From positions 2,590,508-2,654,507 of the forward strand of contig BCIO01000005.1 in NCBI GenBank assembly GCA_001599975.1: a DNA stretch of 64,000 nucleotides, read 5' to 3'. The notes under the pieces are model-generated. The model saw only the letters and a list, made by a program, of their open reading frames with translations, was not told where the DNA came from and made no database searches. This document shows, piece after piece, positions 47,026-57,340 of this stretch. The DNA is from Cystobasidiopsis lactophilus. Lineage: Eukaryota > Basidiomycota > Agaricostilbomycetes > Agaricostilbales > Chionosphaeraceae. The first letter of the stretch is position 1, and each line of letters starts with the position of its first letter. A program made the position numbers and the translations under genes.

Positions 47026-48312
47026 TCAGAAAGTCGAGCGGGACGACCGACAACAGCAAATGAGTATCCAAATCAGGAGGATGGCGCCGACAACCGAGCC
47101 GATGACAATCCCGGCGATGGCTCCGCCGCTGAGGTGCTTGCCCGACGAGACTTCAATAAGGTCAATGTTGAGGCCGATGGTCTGGTTGAGGCAATCGAAG
47201 TAGGTAGCGTTCAACGTGGTGGGCAGAGCGGCCGGTACCGCGTTGGTAACGTTGGCCGGCAAAGTGGCGTTGTCAGAGGAGTCAATTTCGATGTCAGGCA
47301 GCGAGTTGTTGTAGCCCTCCAGGTAGAGACCAAACGTGTTGCCGCGGTAGTATTGGACGGCATTGATGGGAGCAGCCGTCACGTTCGCACCGTACACCGA
47401 GCCGAGGATGGAGCAGTTTGAGGCCAGAATGGGGAGGATGTCCTCGACCGAGTTGGTGTCGCCGTAGATGTAGAAAGCATTTTCAGCTGGAGGGGCCGTG
47501 CCGTTGGCACTGGAGCCTGGCACCGCAAATGAAGGGAGCAGCGTCCAGGTGGAGAGCTGACCACCCGGCCTGGCTGTGGCGTTGTTGTAGATGCGGCTGC
47601 CGTAGTACTGCGAAGGTGGATCGACAGCGTTAGAATAGGGTAGACGCTGTTAATCAAAAGACGCTTACGTTCTGATAGGCACCATCATAACACAACGGCC
47701 AAAAGATGAAAGGGAAGGCGGCAAGGCCGACGGCGCCGCCAAAGCCAAAGCCACGGCCAAATACAGACGCCCTAGTGCCGCCGCCAATCGAACGGCCCGC
47801 AAAGGCCTGTCCAGATGGGATTCTGGAGACGCGGCCTCCACCTTTGGAAGATGAGCTGCCACGGACAGAGTAGGGCGGGGGCTGCAAAGAGATTGACTGT
47901 CAGCAAGTGGCGGACCACCAATCAAGCTCTACACTCACAGGCCTGCTGGGGGTGTAAGGAGGAGGCCTGGAGCCACCAGAAGATCCTCCTTTGCTTCCAC
48001 TGCCTGAGGAGCCTCCCTTGGATCCGCCGCCTGAGCCTGAGCTGCCGCCACTCTTGCCGCCGCTCGAGCCTCCACCGCTCTTTCCACCTCCGGAGCTACC
48101 ACCAGAGCTGCCTCCACCGCGAGCTCCTCCACCACCGCCGCCGCTGCTGCCGCCTCCACTACTTGGAAGCTTCTGGATCCTGCCATCAGCGAAGAGGTCA
48201 GGGTGTACTTCGGTGACCGGGTCAAATAGAAGGAGAGTTCTTACCCTCGACGACGTTTCACGGCCACCGGGATGGCGTTGACATCACGGATCTTGATCTC
48301 TGGGAGAAGCAT
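47026..48312 (-). CDS. Gly/Ser-rich single-pass surface protein, unassigned
   Basis: A protein with an unusual layout. It starts MLLPEIKIRDVNAIPVAV. A low-complexity region of Gly and Ser with spaced Lys (about 60 residues, 47970-48160) follows. Next is a Gly/Phe-rich segment GRGFGFGGAVGLAAFPFIFWP, probably membrane-embedded. The part after it has many N-glycosylation sequons (NATA, NGT, NCS, NVT, NNS, NAT, NVT, NAT, NQT), as expected of a lumenal or extracellular domain. A strong transmembrane helix (GGAIAGIVIGSVVGAILLIWILICCC) is close to the C-terminus, with a short RSSRSTF tail and a Cys cluster that could be palmitoylated. Introns fall near 48170-48245, 47885-47940 and 47605-47670. Function unknown. 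Confidence 0.7.
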
Positions 48313-48902
48313 TGCGAGTGTGAGAACGGAAGGTCAAGATATTTCGACTTTGTGAGCAACGAAGAGTTGACTGATGGTTGGCGAATGCTGCCAAAGCGGT
48401 GGAGCGAGAGAGAAAGGGAAGAAACCCCTCAGCAGCAAGTCAACGGCTGACGACACTGCCTTGCCAGAAAGTTTTGACCAGTGGCATTCCGAGAGACCAA
48501 CGGCCTCCAACTCGACCTCGCTGGCCCCGCCGCGCCACTACGCGCCCAATCAGCACTATCAGGCGATCTGACTCGAGGGAATGATGATCGCAATGATGTT
48601 ATACGCGGCATCTTCATTTAGGTTGATGCGGGGGCAGGCAATGCAGCATGGCGCAGAATTTCACGATGATAGCATTGTCCACTCTGGTCTACTTTGATGA
48701 GGCACAGTGTTGTCATTTTGATAAGCTCAGGCTTGAAGCAAGCGCGTCGTGCGAAGCTTTTTGGCAGCTTGCGAAAGGGAGCTCAAGACTGGTGTTGGGG
48801 CGGTGGGTAAAGACTCTAAGAGAGTTATGGCAGTGCTGGAGTAGCTTTTCAAGCATTACAAGGGTTTATGAAAGGAATTACAAGCAGGCAATGCCCAAAA
48901 AA
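48313..48902. other. Intergenic region
   Basis: About 590 bp between the 5' end of the Gly/Ser-rich gene and the 3' end of HSP20. Nothing coding or repetitive was recognised. Confidence 0.35.
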
Positions 48903-49507
48903 TCACTCGATGTTGATGGACCTGGCCTCCGACACGACCTTCTTGGGCACGGTGACCACCAGGACGCCGTCCTTCAGGTTCGCCTTGGTCGCGGCTGGGT
49001 CGATGGTCGCTGGGAAGCGCAGCGAGCGAGAGAAGGAGCCGACGTAGCGCTCGGTGTAGTGGGCCTCGCTCTTGGGCTGAGCAGGGGTGGCGGCGACCGG
49101 CTCTTGAGTTGCAGCCTCTGTAGTGGCGTCCGCCGCTGGCGCTTCAGGGGCTGGAGGAGGGGAGGAAGACCAAGTGCGGTTGACGGAGCCGCTGAGGGTC
49201 AGAGTGGTGCCGTCCTCCGAGAAGCTGTGAGCGCAAAGAACAATTCAGCCTTTGCAGCGCAGGTGGCAAAAAAAAAAAAAGAGGGAAGGGCTCACTTTAG
49301 GTTGATGTCCTTCCTGTCAACGCCCGGAACCTCTGCATGCACTTCAAATGCCTTGTCCGTCTCGATGCAGTCCAAAGNGGGCCTGGCTTCGAAGCCGTCC
49401 GAGGGCCGGGGGAAGGTGGCAAATGGGCCGTGCTCCAACGCTCGGATGGCCGCCTTGAGCTCGTGGGGGAAGCTGGAGCGGATGGATCTGGGGAAGATGA
49501 GCGACAT
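48903..49507 (-). CDS. Small heat-shock protein (HSP20 / alpha-crystallin)
   Basis: ATP-independent holdase chaperone. Two exons (49507-49296 and 49224-48903) give 177 residues. The N-terminal arm is MSLIFPRSIRSSF and continues to FATFPRPSDGF. The alpha-crystallin domain starts at about DKAFEVHAEVPGVDRKDINL, continues with FSEDGTTLTLSGSVN, has a Pro/Ala-rich insert in the loop (residues about 95-120), then YVGSFSRSLRFPATIDPAATKANLKDGVLVVTVPK, with the closing GVL signature. The C-terminus is SEARSINIE, with an I-x-I motif used for oligomer assembly. One undetermined base at 49378 affects a single codon. Upstream there is an excellent heat-shock element and TATA box. Confidence 0.93.
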
Positions 49508-49562
49508 GATGTGGTTGTTTGGGAAGTGGATTGGTTGAAGGAGAGCAAGAGAAAGAGCTGCG

Positions 49563-49570
49563 CTTTTATA
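49563..49570 (-). promoter_or_regulatory. TATA box of the HSP20 gene
   Basis: On the minus strand this reads TATAAAAG, 56 bp upstream of the ATG and 14 bp downstream of the heat-shock element: the expected order for an inducible promoter. Confidence 0.65.
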
Positions 49571-49583
49571 GACTTGGGAGAGA

Positions 49584-49596
49584 GAAGCTTCTCGAA
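49584..49596. promoter_or_regulatory. Heat-shock element of the HSP20 gene
   Basis: GAAGCTTCTCGAA is a perfect three-unit HSE (GAAnnTTCnnGAA), 77 bp upstream of the HSP20 start. HSF trimers bind such arrays. It sits just upstream of the TATA box. Confidence 0.75.
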
Positions 49597-49775
49597 GGCC
49601 GGAGGATGGCCTCGAAAGCGCTCGAACAGTCAGGTTCATTCGATAGCACACGCAAGTGCCGTCTCTTGCAACGTGGCATCGAAGGCCAGGTAAGCGCGGT
49701 GCCGTGGCCGGCTCGTCAGGTGAGAGTGTAAGTGTTCCGCTCCAGCTATTTCTCTCCCCATTGAGCTCCTGATCC

Positions 49776-50098
49776 TTATAAAGCCTCGTGAAAGTATCTC
49801 ACCTCTATTTCAAGCTGTTCTTTGAGCTCATCTAAAGCCTCGGGCTGGATCAAGAGATGGGTGTCGTCCAGGTCCTGCACGATGATGGGGTGCTGCTCGT
49901 TCATTTGGAGGATGATCTGCTTGACCGCGGGGTCGCTGTGGATGCTCTTTAGCATCATGTTCGACGCGAATTGAGCATGGCGCAGCTTACCAGGTGACGA
50001 GGACAGCTGCAAGTTGGCAGACGACAATTTGAGCTGAGCCAGACGGGCTGGGCAGATGTAAGCAGTTGGGAATGCCCACCTTTGAGAGCCCTGACCAT
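49776..50098 (-). CDS. TFB5: TFIIH subunit TFB5 (GTF2H5/TTDA)
   Basis: Smallest TFIIH core subunit, which stimulates the XPB ATPase in nucleotide excision repair and transcription. Three exons: 50098-50080 (19 nt, MVRALK), 50006-49991 (16 nt) and 49935-49776. The joined protein has 64 residues: it begins MVRALKAVLVTCDPAVKQ, then IILQMNEQHPIIVQDLDDTH, and ends EVRYFHEAL. This matches the family from end to end, including CDPAxKQ and the hallmark QDLDDTH. Introns are 73 and 55 nt. The 16-nt middle exon is needed to supply VLVTC in frame. Divergent from the PAC1-like gene. Confidence 0.9.
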
Positions 50099-50309
50099 TT
50101 ACATGCACTTTGAGTCTGTTGTAGTGCTTAAAACCGCAAGTAGGGAGTGAGACTTGCGACTCCGCCGCCGATGCTCGCCAACCCGAATGTGTCCAAGGAC
50201 CGCCACCTGCTTCTTTCAAAAGTGGAATCCAAAGCACACGGACTCTAAAGATGGACGACTTTGGACTGGGCGCCGCCCTAAACAAGTTGAGTGCGACTCC
50301 ACCAGAGAG

Positions 50310-51324
50310 ATGACGACGCCATCTCATCTGCGAGGGGCCAGCCTCCCGCCTCGATATGCTCTCGAGTCTGACACGGAAGAAAGCGACTTCGAAGACCCAG
50401 ACGAGCTTTTGAACGAGTCCAGGCAGCCCAAAGCTACAAAGACAGCCTACCAGCCGCCTACCATTACCTTCTCGTCTCCTCTGTCGGCCGGCAAGCCAGC
50501 GATCATTGCGATTGACCGTGCAGGCGAAATCTGGTCGCAGGGTCTGTTGGAAATGCAAGACGCTACTGCTTTGACTGTGGGAGACGACCAAGTGAGTTAA
50601 GCTTCCGCCAAACTCGGGGAGGGAAGCAGGTCTGATGCGCTTTCTGCGAAGGTTGGTTCTTCGTCGACGTTGCCCGAATCTACCCTGCTGTGCTGTTCTG
50701 CTTCACACCTTCCGCTGGGCCACCTCGGTCCTCTGGCCGAGTTCATCCTGCAAAGCCTGCAACCCAGCTCGTAAGCCTCGCGATCATGTTGACGACGTCG
50801 GGCTCATCAAGTGGTCCATTGAAGCCTCCAAATCATCGATGCATTTTCTGCCGAATCGTACCTCTCTTCGAACCCTGACGTCCAGCCGGTCATCTGCCAC
50901 CTGCAGACATTCGACTATCCGCAGGGTGGCCTCCTCCACAAGCTCGAAATCCCCAACATGCACCAAGGATTGGCAGCTGCCTTGATGCTCACGGTCAGAT
51001 CAGATCTCGAAGCATAGCTAGCTGCGCTGAGTAAGCTCAATGTAGGCTTCTGGCCAAAACATTCCCACCCAACTGGTGCTTCTACCGTCATCGGGCAATG
51101 ACCGACCTCAGGGCATCTATGACCCAACGCCCACACCTTCCAGTTCGTTCATTCTGCAGGCTCTTCAGAACGTCGATCCAAAAGCGTATGGATGGCCATC
51201 GGTCTGGAGCTTTGATCACATCGGGTCGAGCAAAGCGTCGGTCTGGCCTTGGAGGAGGCAGCAAGAGAAGTTAAGGGCTAAAAAGGCGCGGGAACAGGCG
51301 GGCACGGAAAATATGTACTTGTAG
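50310..51324 (+). CDS. PAC1-like proteasome assembly chaperone (tentative)
   Basis: The protein begins MTTPSHLRGASLPPRYALES, followed by an acidic DTEESDFEDPDE stretch, a layout seen in basidiomycete PAC1/Pba1-like proteins. The middle includes GKPAIIAIDRAGEIWSQGLL, LGHLGPLAEFILQSL and IIDAFSAESYLSS, which fit the helix and strand order of that family; PAC1 with PAC2 guides 20S alpha-ring assembly. The C-terminus (WPWRRQQEKLRAKKAREQ) is basic and helical and does not end in the HbYX motif expected for Pba1. Introns lie at about 50592-50650, 50770-50832 and 50988-51045. The identification is moderate. Its stop is 33 bp from the stop of the convergent dynamitin gene. Confidence 0.5.
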
Positions 51325-51357
51325 GATCAGCAGCGGCGCAATGCGGCTCGGTGGATT

Positions 51358-52788
51358 TCAATGCATCTCAGCAATCCTCGATAAGAGCTGAGCAAGCCTG
51401 TCCTCCAACGCGTCCATGTTGCCCTTCATGACCTTTTGATTGTTCTCCATGCTCGATTCCACACCCTCCAGCACTGTCTTGATTGACTGTGCCGAGTCAG
51501 TCAGCTCTTGCACTTGCCCAGACAGGTCTGAAAGCCGTCCATCAAAGGTGGAGGCAGAGGAGTGCAGTGCCGACAAAGATCGCAAGCGCAGTAGCAGCGA
51601 CGGTGCAAGCGGAATCAAGGCGTTCAGCCGAGGCATGAGGGTGAAGAGCGCCTGCAACCGGGGGAGCACATTGGGCGGTAGGGCGTCCTGGCTGTCCGCC
51701 GAGGCTCCTGGCCCCTCCAATGTTGTACCGTCGCCCGCAGTAGTGACCGTGATGCCGCTGCTCAGCGCCAAATTGAGAGGCGAGTTGTCCCCTAACTTGC
51801 GCCGAGTTTCGTGAATTCTTTCGAGGTCTTGGACCATGACTTTGATCCGTCGACTTAGCGTATCCAAATGACGGGGTTGAGTAAGGAGATGGAGTTGGTT
51901 TTCGAGCTTGGAGAGGGTGGCAGCGAGAGGGATCGATGAGGCGAGGATGCTGGAAGAAGACGAGCCGACTGCGTCCATGGCTGTCAGAGTTGACGGTCCA
52001 ATCAGGTTTTCCAATGCCGTTACTTGGCTTGCTAGTTCCCCTATCGAAGGCGGAGGCAATGACTTGGAGGCGACAGCCGCGTTGTTTGGTATTTGAGCTT
52101 GCTGGCCAACCAATGTCGAATCCGCGAGTGCTGCCGTTTGGTCGTCCAGCTTTGCCAGATCCGTTCGCATGCTCCTGAGCTGAGCCAACAGCGCTGCTGC
52201 TGCTGGAACGCCCGCTTTCTTGTCATCCGTTGGCGCCGACCCTCCGGCTTCCAGTTCCAACTCCACCTCATCCAACTCGTATCGCAGCCGACTGAGACGC
52301 GCAGCGGGTGTTTCTGATTCGGTCCCTTCATCTTTTGGGGCAGCGAGAGCACTTTTGGTACTCGAGTAGCCTCGGGGCAAGATCTCGTAAATGGTGCTCT
52401 CTGGCGGCAGCGGGGGATAACGCGAGGCCTGCTTTCGCTTTAGGCTTGTTGAGAAATCTGCCGTCAAGGATTGTTGAGCACTTGGGGGTTGCAATCCAGA
52501 GTGAGGCCTGCTCACCTGCTCCTTCCAGCCGGCTGCCTTTGAATTTGGTTCGCGCTTCGGACAAGTCGAGTCGGTCGGTGACAACATCTGGGTGCTGTTC
52601 GCCGGGCTTTGAAGGGCGTTCGGAATCTGAAAAGTCGGAATCGTCCTGCGCGTGTGTCTGCTCAGCATGGACCTTCGTGTCACAAAGCGGGCGCTCTCTA
52701 CCTCGGCGTCGAATGAATCTGGCACATCTGCGGTCTCATAGACCTCCGCACCAACGTCAATGTCTGGTAGGTTGGCCCACTTCGACAT
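51358..52788 (-). CDS. Dynamitin, dynactin subunit 2
   Basis: p50 subunit of dynactin, the cofactor of cytoplasmic dynein. It begins MSKWANLPDIDVGAEVYETAD, the typical DVYETxD N-terminal signature. LSRLRYELDEVELELEA, in the middle, is a predicted coiled coil and matches the conserved dynamitin LxxLxxEVxELxxE segment. More heptads follow to the C-terminus (LEDRLAQLLSRIAEMH), with long Ala/Ser-rich linkers. The exon is essentially continuous for about 475 residues, unusual in this intron-rich window. Start chosen at 52786-52788 because of the family N-terminus. Confidence 0.82.
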   Translation of the reverse strand: MSKWANLPDIDVGAEVYETADVPDSFDAEVESARFVTRRSMLSRHTRRTIPTFQIPNALQSPANSTQMLSPTDSTCPKREPNSKAAGWKEQVSRPHSGLQPPSAQQSLTADFSTSLKRKQASRYPPLPPESTIYEILPRGYSSTKSALAAPKDEGTESETPAARLSRLRYELDEVELELEAGGSAPTDDKKAGVPAAAALLAQLRSMRTDLAKLDDQTAALADSTLVGQQAQIPNNAAVASKSLPPPSIGELASQVTALENLIGPSTLTAMDAVGSSSSSILASSIPLAATLSKLENQLHLLTQPRHLDTLSRRIKVMVQDLERIHETRRKLGDNSPLNLALSSGITVTTAGDGTTLEGPGASADSQDALPPNVLPRLQALFTLMPRLNALIPLAPSLLLRLRSLSALHSSASTFDGRLSDLSGQVQELTDSAQSIKTVLEGVESSMENNQKVMKGNMDALEDRLAQLLSRIAEMH

Positions 52789-53090
52789 GGTAGGTCGAAA
52801 GCTGGGATGCAGGCGCGCACAAACGATTCGAACACGCCCAAACTGATATGGTTTTGGCGCAAGGCAGGTGTGCTGCTTGGTCTGGCAGCACAATAGGCAC
52901 TTGTCGAATCAAATCCAACGCTTGTGGACACGGGCACGAGGCCGAGGTCGACTCGAGAGCTGCTGTCTTCTTTTGTCTGCAGGCGGCGACTCGCGAGGAT
53001 CGATGAGAAGGGCTTTGACCAATGAGCTTTGCCAGGTGGGTGGAGCAACACTGCAGCACAAGCAAGACCCTTGTCTGATCAGTCGAATCG
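52789..53090. other. Divergent promoter, dynamitin / YME1
   Basis: About 300 bp between the two genes. It may contain a first exon of YME1, whose start is not resolved. Nothing else recognised. Confidence 0.35.
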
Positions 53091-55848
53091 GTGCAGCTCG
53101 TCTCGCTCCAAGCCTCGAAGCAGCCTTGTCATGCACCTCCCCTCGTGGCGGCGCTTTGGCCTCGCAGCTTCCGGTCCTCTCTCATCCCGCCCAGGACTTT
53201 ATTGCCATCACTGGCATTGCACCGGCGGTCGTTCAGTCTGTTTGGCGGGTCTGCCAGTTCCATCGACAAATTAAAGCAGACGGCTGCCTCCGATCCTAGC
53301 GACGTCGAGGCCCATTTGGCGCTTTACAAGGCTTGCTTGGAAGCACACCCGAAGGACACAACAGCATTACCGACGCTGGTGCAGTCATTTGAAGGGACAA
53401 CGGGGCTGTTTACCGATGGCCAGAGTGGACCAGCAAAACAAACGTCGCTGTTGAGCAATCCAGAGGCATGGGATCTTTATGTACAAGGCCTGGCGCAGCT
53501 CAAGGATCAAGAGGCACCGGCGTCAGACCGAATTGCGGCGGCTCTGGCGGCCAGGTCGGCGAGCTTGGCGGCCGCTTCCGATGCTTTGCTGGAACCGGAC
53601 ATGGCTTCCCCGCCAGAAGCAGCGCCTTCACCCGCTCAAAGCACACCCACAACACCTCCTCCCCAACCCGTACTATCTAACGAACAACTGGCGTCGGCCG
53701 TCTTGTCAAGAGGCGGCAATCAGACCGCCACCGTCGTCAATCCATCGCCATCGTACTCTGGGTCTGCACCAACAGCACCACTTACTGGAGCTGCCGCATC
53801 AACCGCAAAGCAAGAGCCGATACGAGTTATCGTGGAGGAAGCCAAGAGCAATTTGATATTTCGCGCTGTCCGCTTTTTGTTTATCGCAGCCATCTACTCC
53901 TTCATCGTCAGTCTTGCCGATCCTCTCCAGCATACACGATGCTCATGTTTTGTGGCGTCTGATAGGTCCTGACCATCATTTCCACCGTGTTCGAAGGTTC
54001 AGGCCTAATGAAAGCCGCCACCTCCCGTACTCCCACCGAATTCCAGTTGCCAACAGACGACGGCAAGAAGGTTACTTTTGCAGATGTGCACGGCTGCGAA
54101 GAGGCCAAAGCCGAGCTGCAGGAGGTGGTCGATTTCTTGAAGAACCCAACCAAATTCTCCAACCTGGGTGGCAAGCTGCCCAAGGGCGTTCTTCTGACTG
54201 GGCCACCAGGTAGAATCCTGACAATCCAACTCGTTATGGTCATACTTATGGTGGCTTTCTTTTCGTACAGGAACGGGCAAGACTTTGTTGGCTCGAGCGA
54301 CGGCCGGCGAAGCAGGCGTTGTAAGTCGATCTTCACCTCCCTGGTGTGTATTGCTTCCCTCACTGACAGTTTTGTGTGCAATCAGTCTTTCTTCTTCGCA
54401 TCTGGAAGCGAGTTCGAAGAGCTGTTCGTGGGCTTGGGCGCCAAGCGCGTGCGCGAGTTGTTCACCGCCGCCCGCAAAGCCGCGCCGTGCATCATCTTCA
54501 TCGACGAATTGGACGCCATCGGATCCAAGCGCTCCAACCGAGATGCCCAGCACATGCGCCAGACTCTCAATCAGCTCTTGACCGAGCTCGACGGCTTCAC
54601 CCAGTCTGAAGGCGTCATTTTGCTCGGCGCCACGAACTTGCCGCAGCTCTTGGACAAGGCTTTGACCCGCCCCGGTCGCTTCGACAGACATGTGGCTGTC
54701 CCTTTGCCGGATGTAAGAGGCAGACTCAAGATCTTGGAACACCACTCCAAGAAGATCAAGGTCGCTGAAGGCGTCGATCTGGTGAGTCCATTCGAGTCTT
54801 CCATCCGGCCGGCCAAATCGAATACTAATAATGTCCATTGAAGGCGCGCGTAGCGCGTGGCACTCCTGGGTTCAGCGGTGCCCAGCTCGAAAATTTGGTC
54901 AACCAAGCCGCCGTCAAGGCTTCCAAAGACAACTCGCTCACTGTGGATCTCCAACACATCGAATGGGCCAAAGAGTGCGCTTAGGTCCTTTACCTTAACA
55001 AGTTACAACTAAAAGACCGCTGTAGCAAAATTTTGATGGGAGCCGAGCGCTTGAGCGCGGTCATCACGCCCGAGGTACCAACGTTTGCCTTCGACCGCAC
55101 ATTAATCTTTGGTTTGATTGTTGTTGCCACAGTCACGCCGCAAGACAGCCTTCCACGAAGCCGGTCATGCTTTGGTGGCGCTCTACACCGAAGGCGCGAT
55201 GCCTTTGCACCGGGTGACCGTCATCCCGCGCGGCCACAGCCTGGGCAGCACAATGCAGCTTCCAGAAATGGACCGAGACAGTGAATCGTTTTTGGAGCTT
55301 CGAGCGAGGATCGATGTTGCCATGGGAGGTCGAGTGGCCGAAGAGGTCATTTTTGGCAAGGACAAGTGAGCACTGCGTTTCAGCTCTCAATTAGCGCTTA
55401 CAGGCCTTTCGTTCACCAAGTATCACATCTGGTGCATCTTCGGATATCAAGGGGGCAACAGGTACGTGATACAACCGGCTCTCGAAATCCTTCTCTCATT
55501 TCGAGTGCTTTCAGCTGTTGCTAATCACATGGGTGAGTGGCTTTCTCGCTTGCATTATGCCATGACTGACAAATATCACGTGCAGTCCGCCAATATGGCT
55601 TCTCGGACAAGCTGGGCGTGGTCGACCTTTCGGAGGATGACCGGCTCTCAAGCGAGACCTTGCACCTCATCGAGAGCGAGGTGCGCGCCCTGATTGACGG
55701 CGGGCAAAAGCGGGTGATGAGCCTGCTGACGACGCGGGCGACCGAGCTCAAGATGCTGGCGGACGCGCTGGTCGTGTACGAGTCGCTGGATCGGGACGAG
55801 GTGGACCAGGTGCTCAAGGGCCACAAGCTCAATAGACCAGTGGTGTAG
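53091..55848 (+). CDS. YME1: Mitochondrial i-AAA protease Yme1
   Basis: Inner-membrane ATP-dependent zinc metalloprotease facing the intermembrane space. The N-terminal region has an Arg/Ser-rich presequence (LALHRRSFSLFGGS) and a helical TPR-like segment (DPSDVEAHLALYKACLEAHP). A transmembrane helix (AVRFLFIAAIYSFI) precedes the AAA module: FADVHGCEEAKAELQEVVDFL, Walker A GPPGTGKT (split by an intron at 54212-54270), pore-loop FFFASGSEFEE, Walker B CIIFIDELDAIG, and arginine-finger region LTRPGRFDR. The peptidase domain has the zinc motif HEAGH in RKTAFHEAGHALVAL, and GGRVAEEVIFGKD. The C-terminal part ends VDQVLKGHKLNRPVV. No ATG is found at the upstream edge of the first long frame; the true start lies in an unresolved small upstream exon or at a nearby ATG such as 53123. 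Confidence 0.9.
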
Positions 55849-56025
55849 AGACACAGTTGTTTTCAAACCCCGCGAATTGCATGCAACAGCTGCACCCAAG
55901 AGAGAATTGCTTTAGAAAGGAACCTCGAGTATGTATTTGGAGAAATTGTCCCGGTTTATAGCGGCCGGGGCATTGGTCGGAGGCTTGGTGAAAGTCATAT
56001 CTAAAAGGCAAATGGGCGACAGAGC

Positions 56026-57097
<1,072 letters not shown>

Positions 57098-57340
57098 TGT
57101 GCTTATCCTGTCTGCTTGGTGGACTTCGAGCAGAGCCTCGCCGCGTGCTGGGAGGCGGCGCGTCACCGGCCCGGACAAGCTCATGGTGCTGCTCCTAAGT
57201 CATGCTAGCAGGAGGAATTGCACTAGGTTCAGGAGGTATCTTTGTTACAAGTCTGCGTGAAGGCGTTATAAAAACAGATGCAAGGCATTGAGAAGGCAAA
57301 TGTCCATGTTTGTTTTGGGAGCGCGAGTGCCGCAAGGCGA

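Noticed and set aside
49268-49280. Run of 13 A, considered as a retroposed tail
   Set aside because: It lies in the HSP20 intron; on the coding strand it is a pyrimidine tract. No target-site duplication or mobile-element sequence is nearby.
45932-49378. Isolated undetermined bases (45932, 45965-45966, 49378)
   Set aside because: Single ambiguous calls in a promoter, a leader and one HSP20 codon. There is no repeat context, unlike the pair in the MFS tract, so they look like ordinary base-calling gaps.
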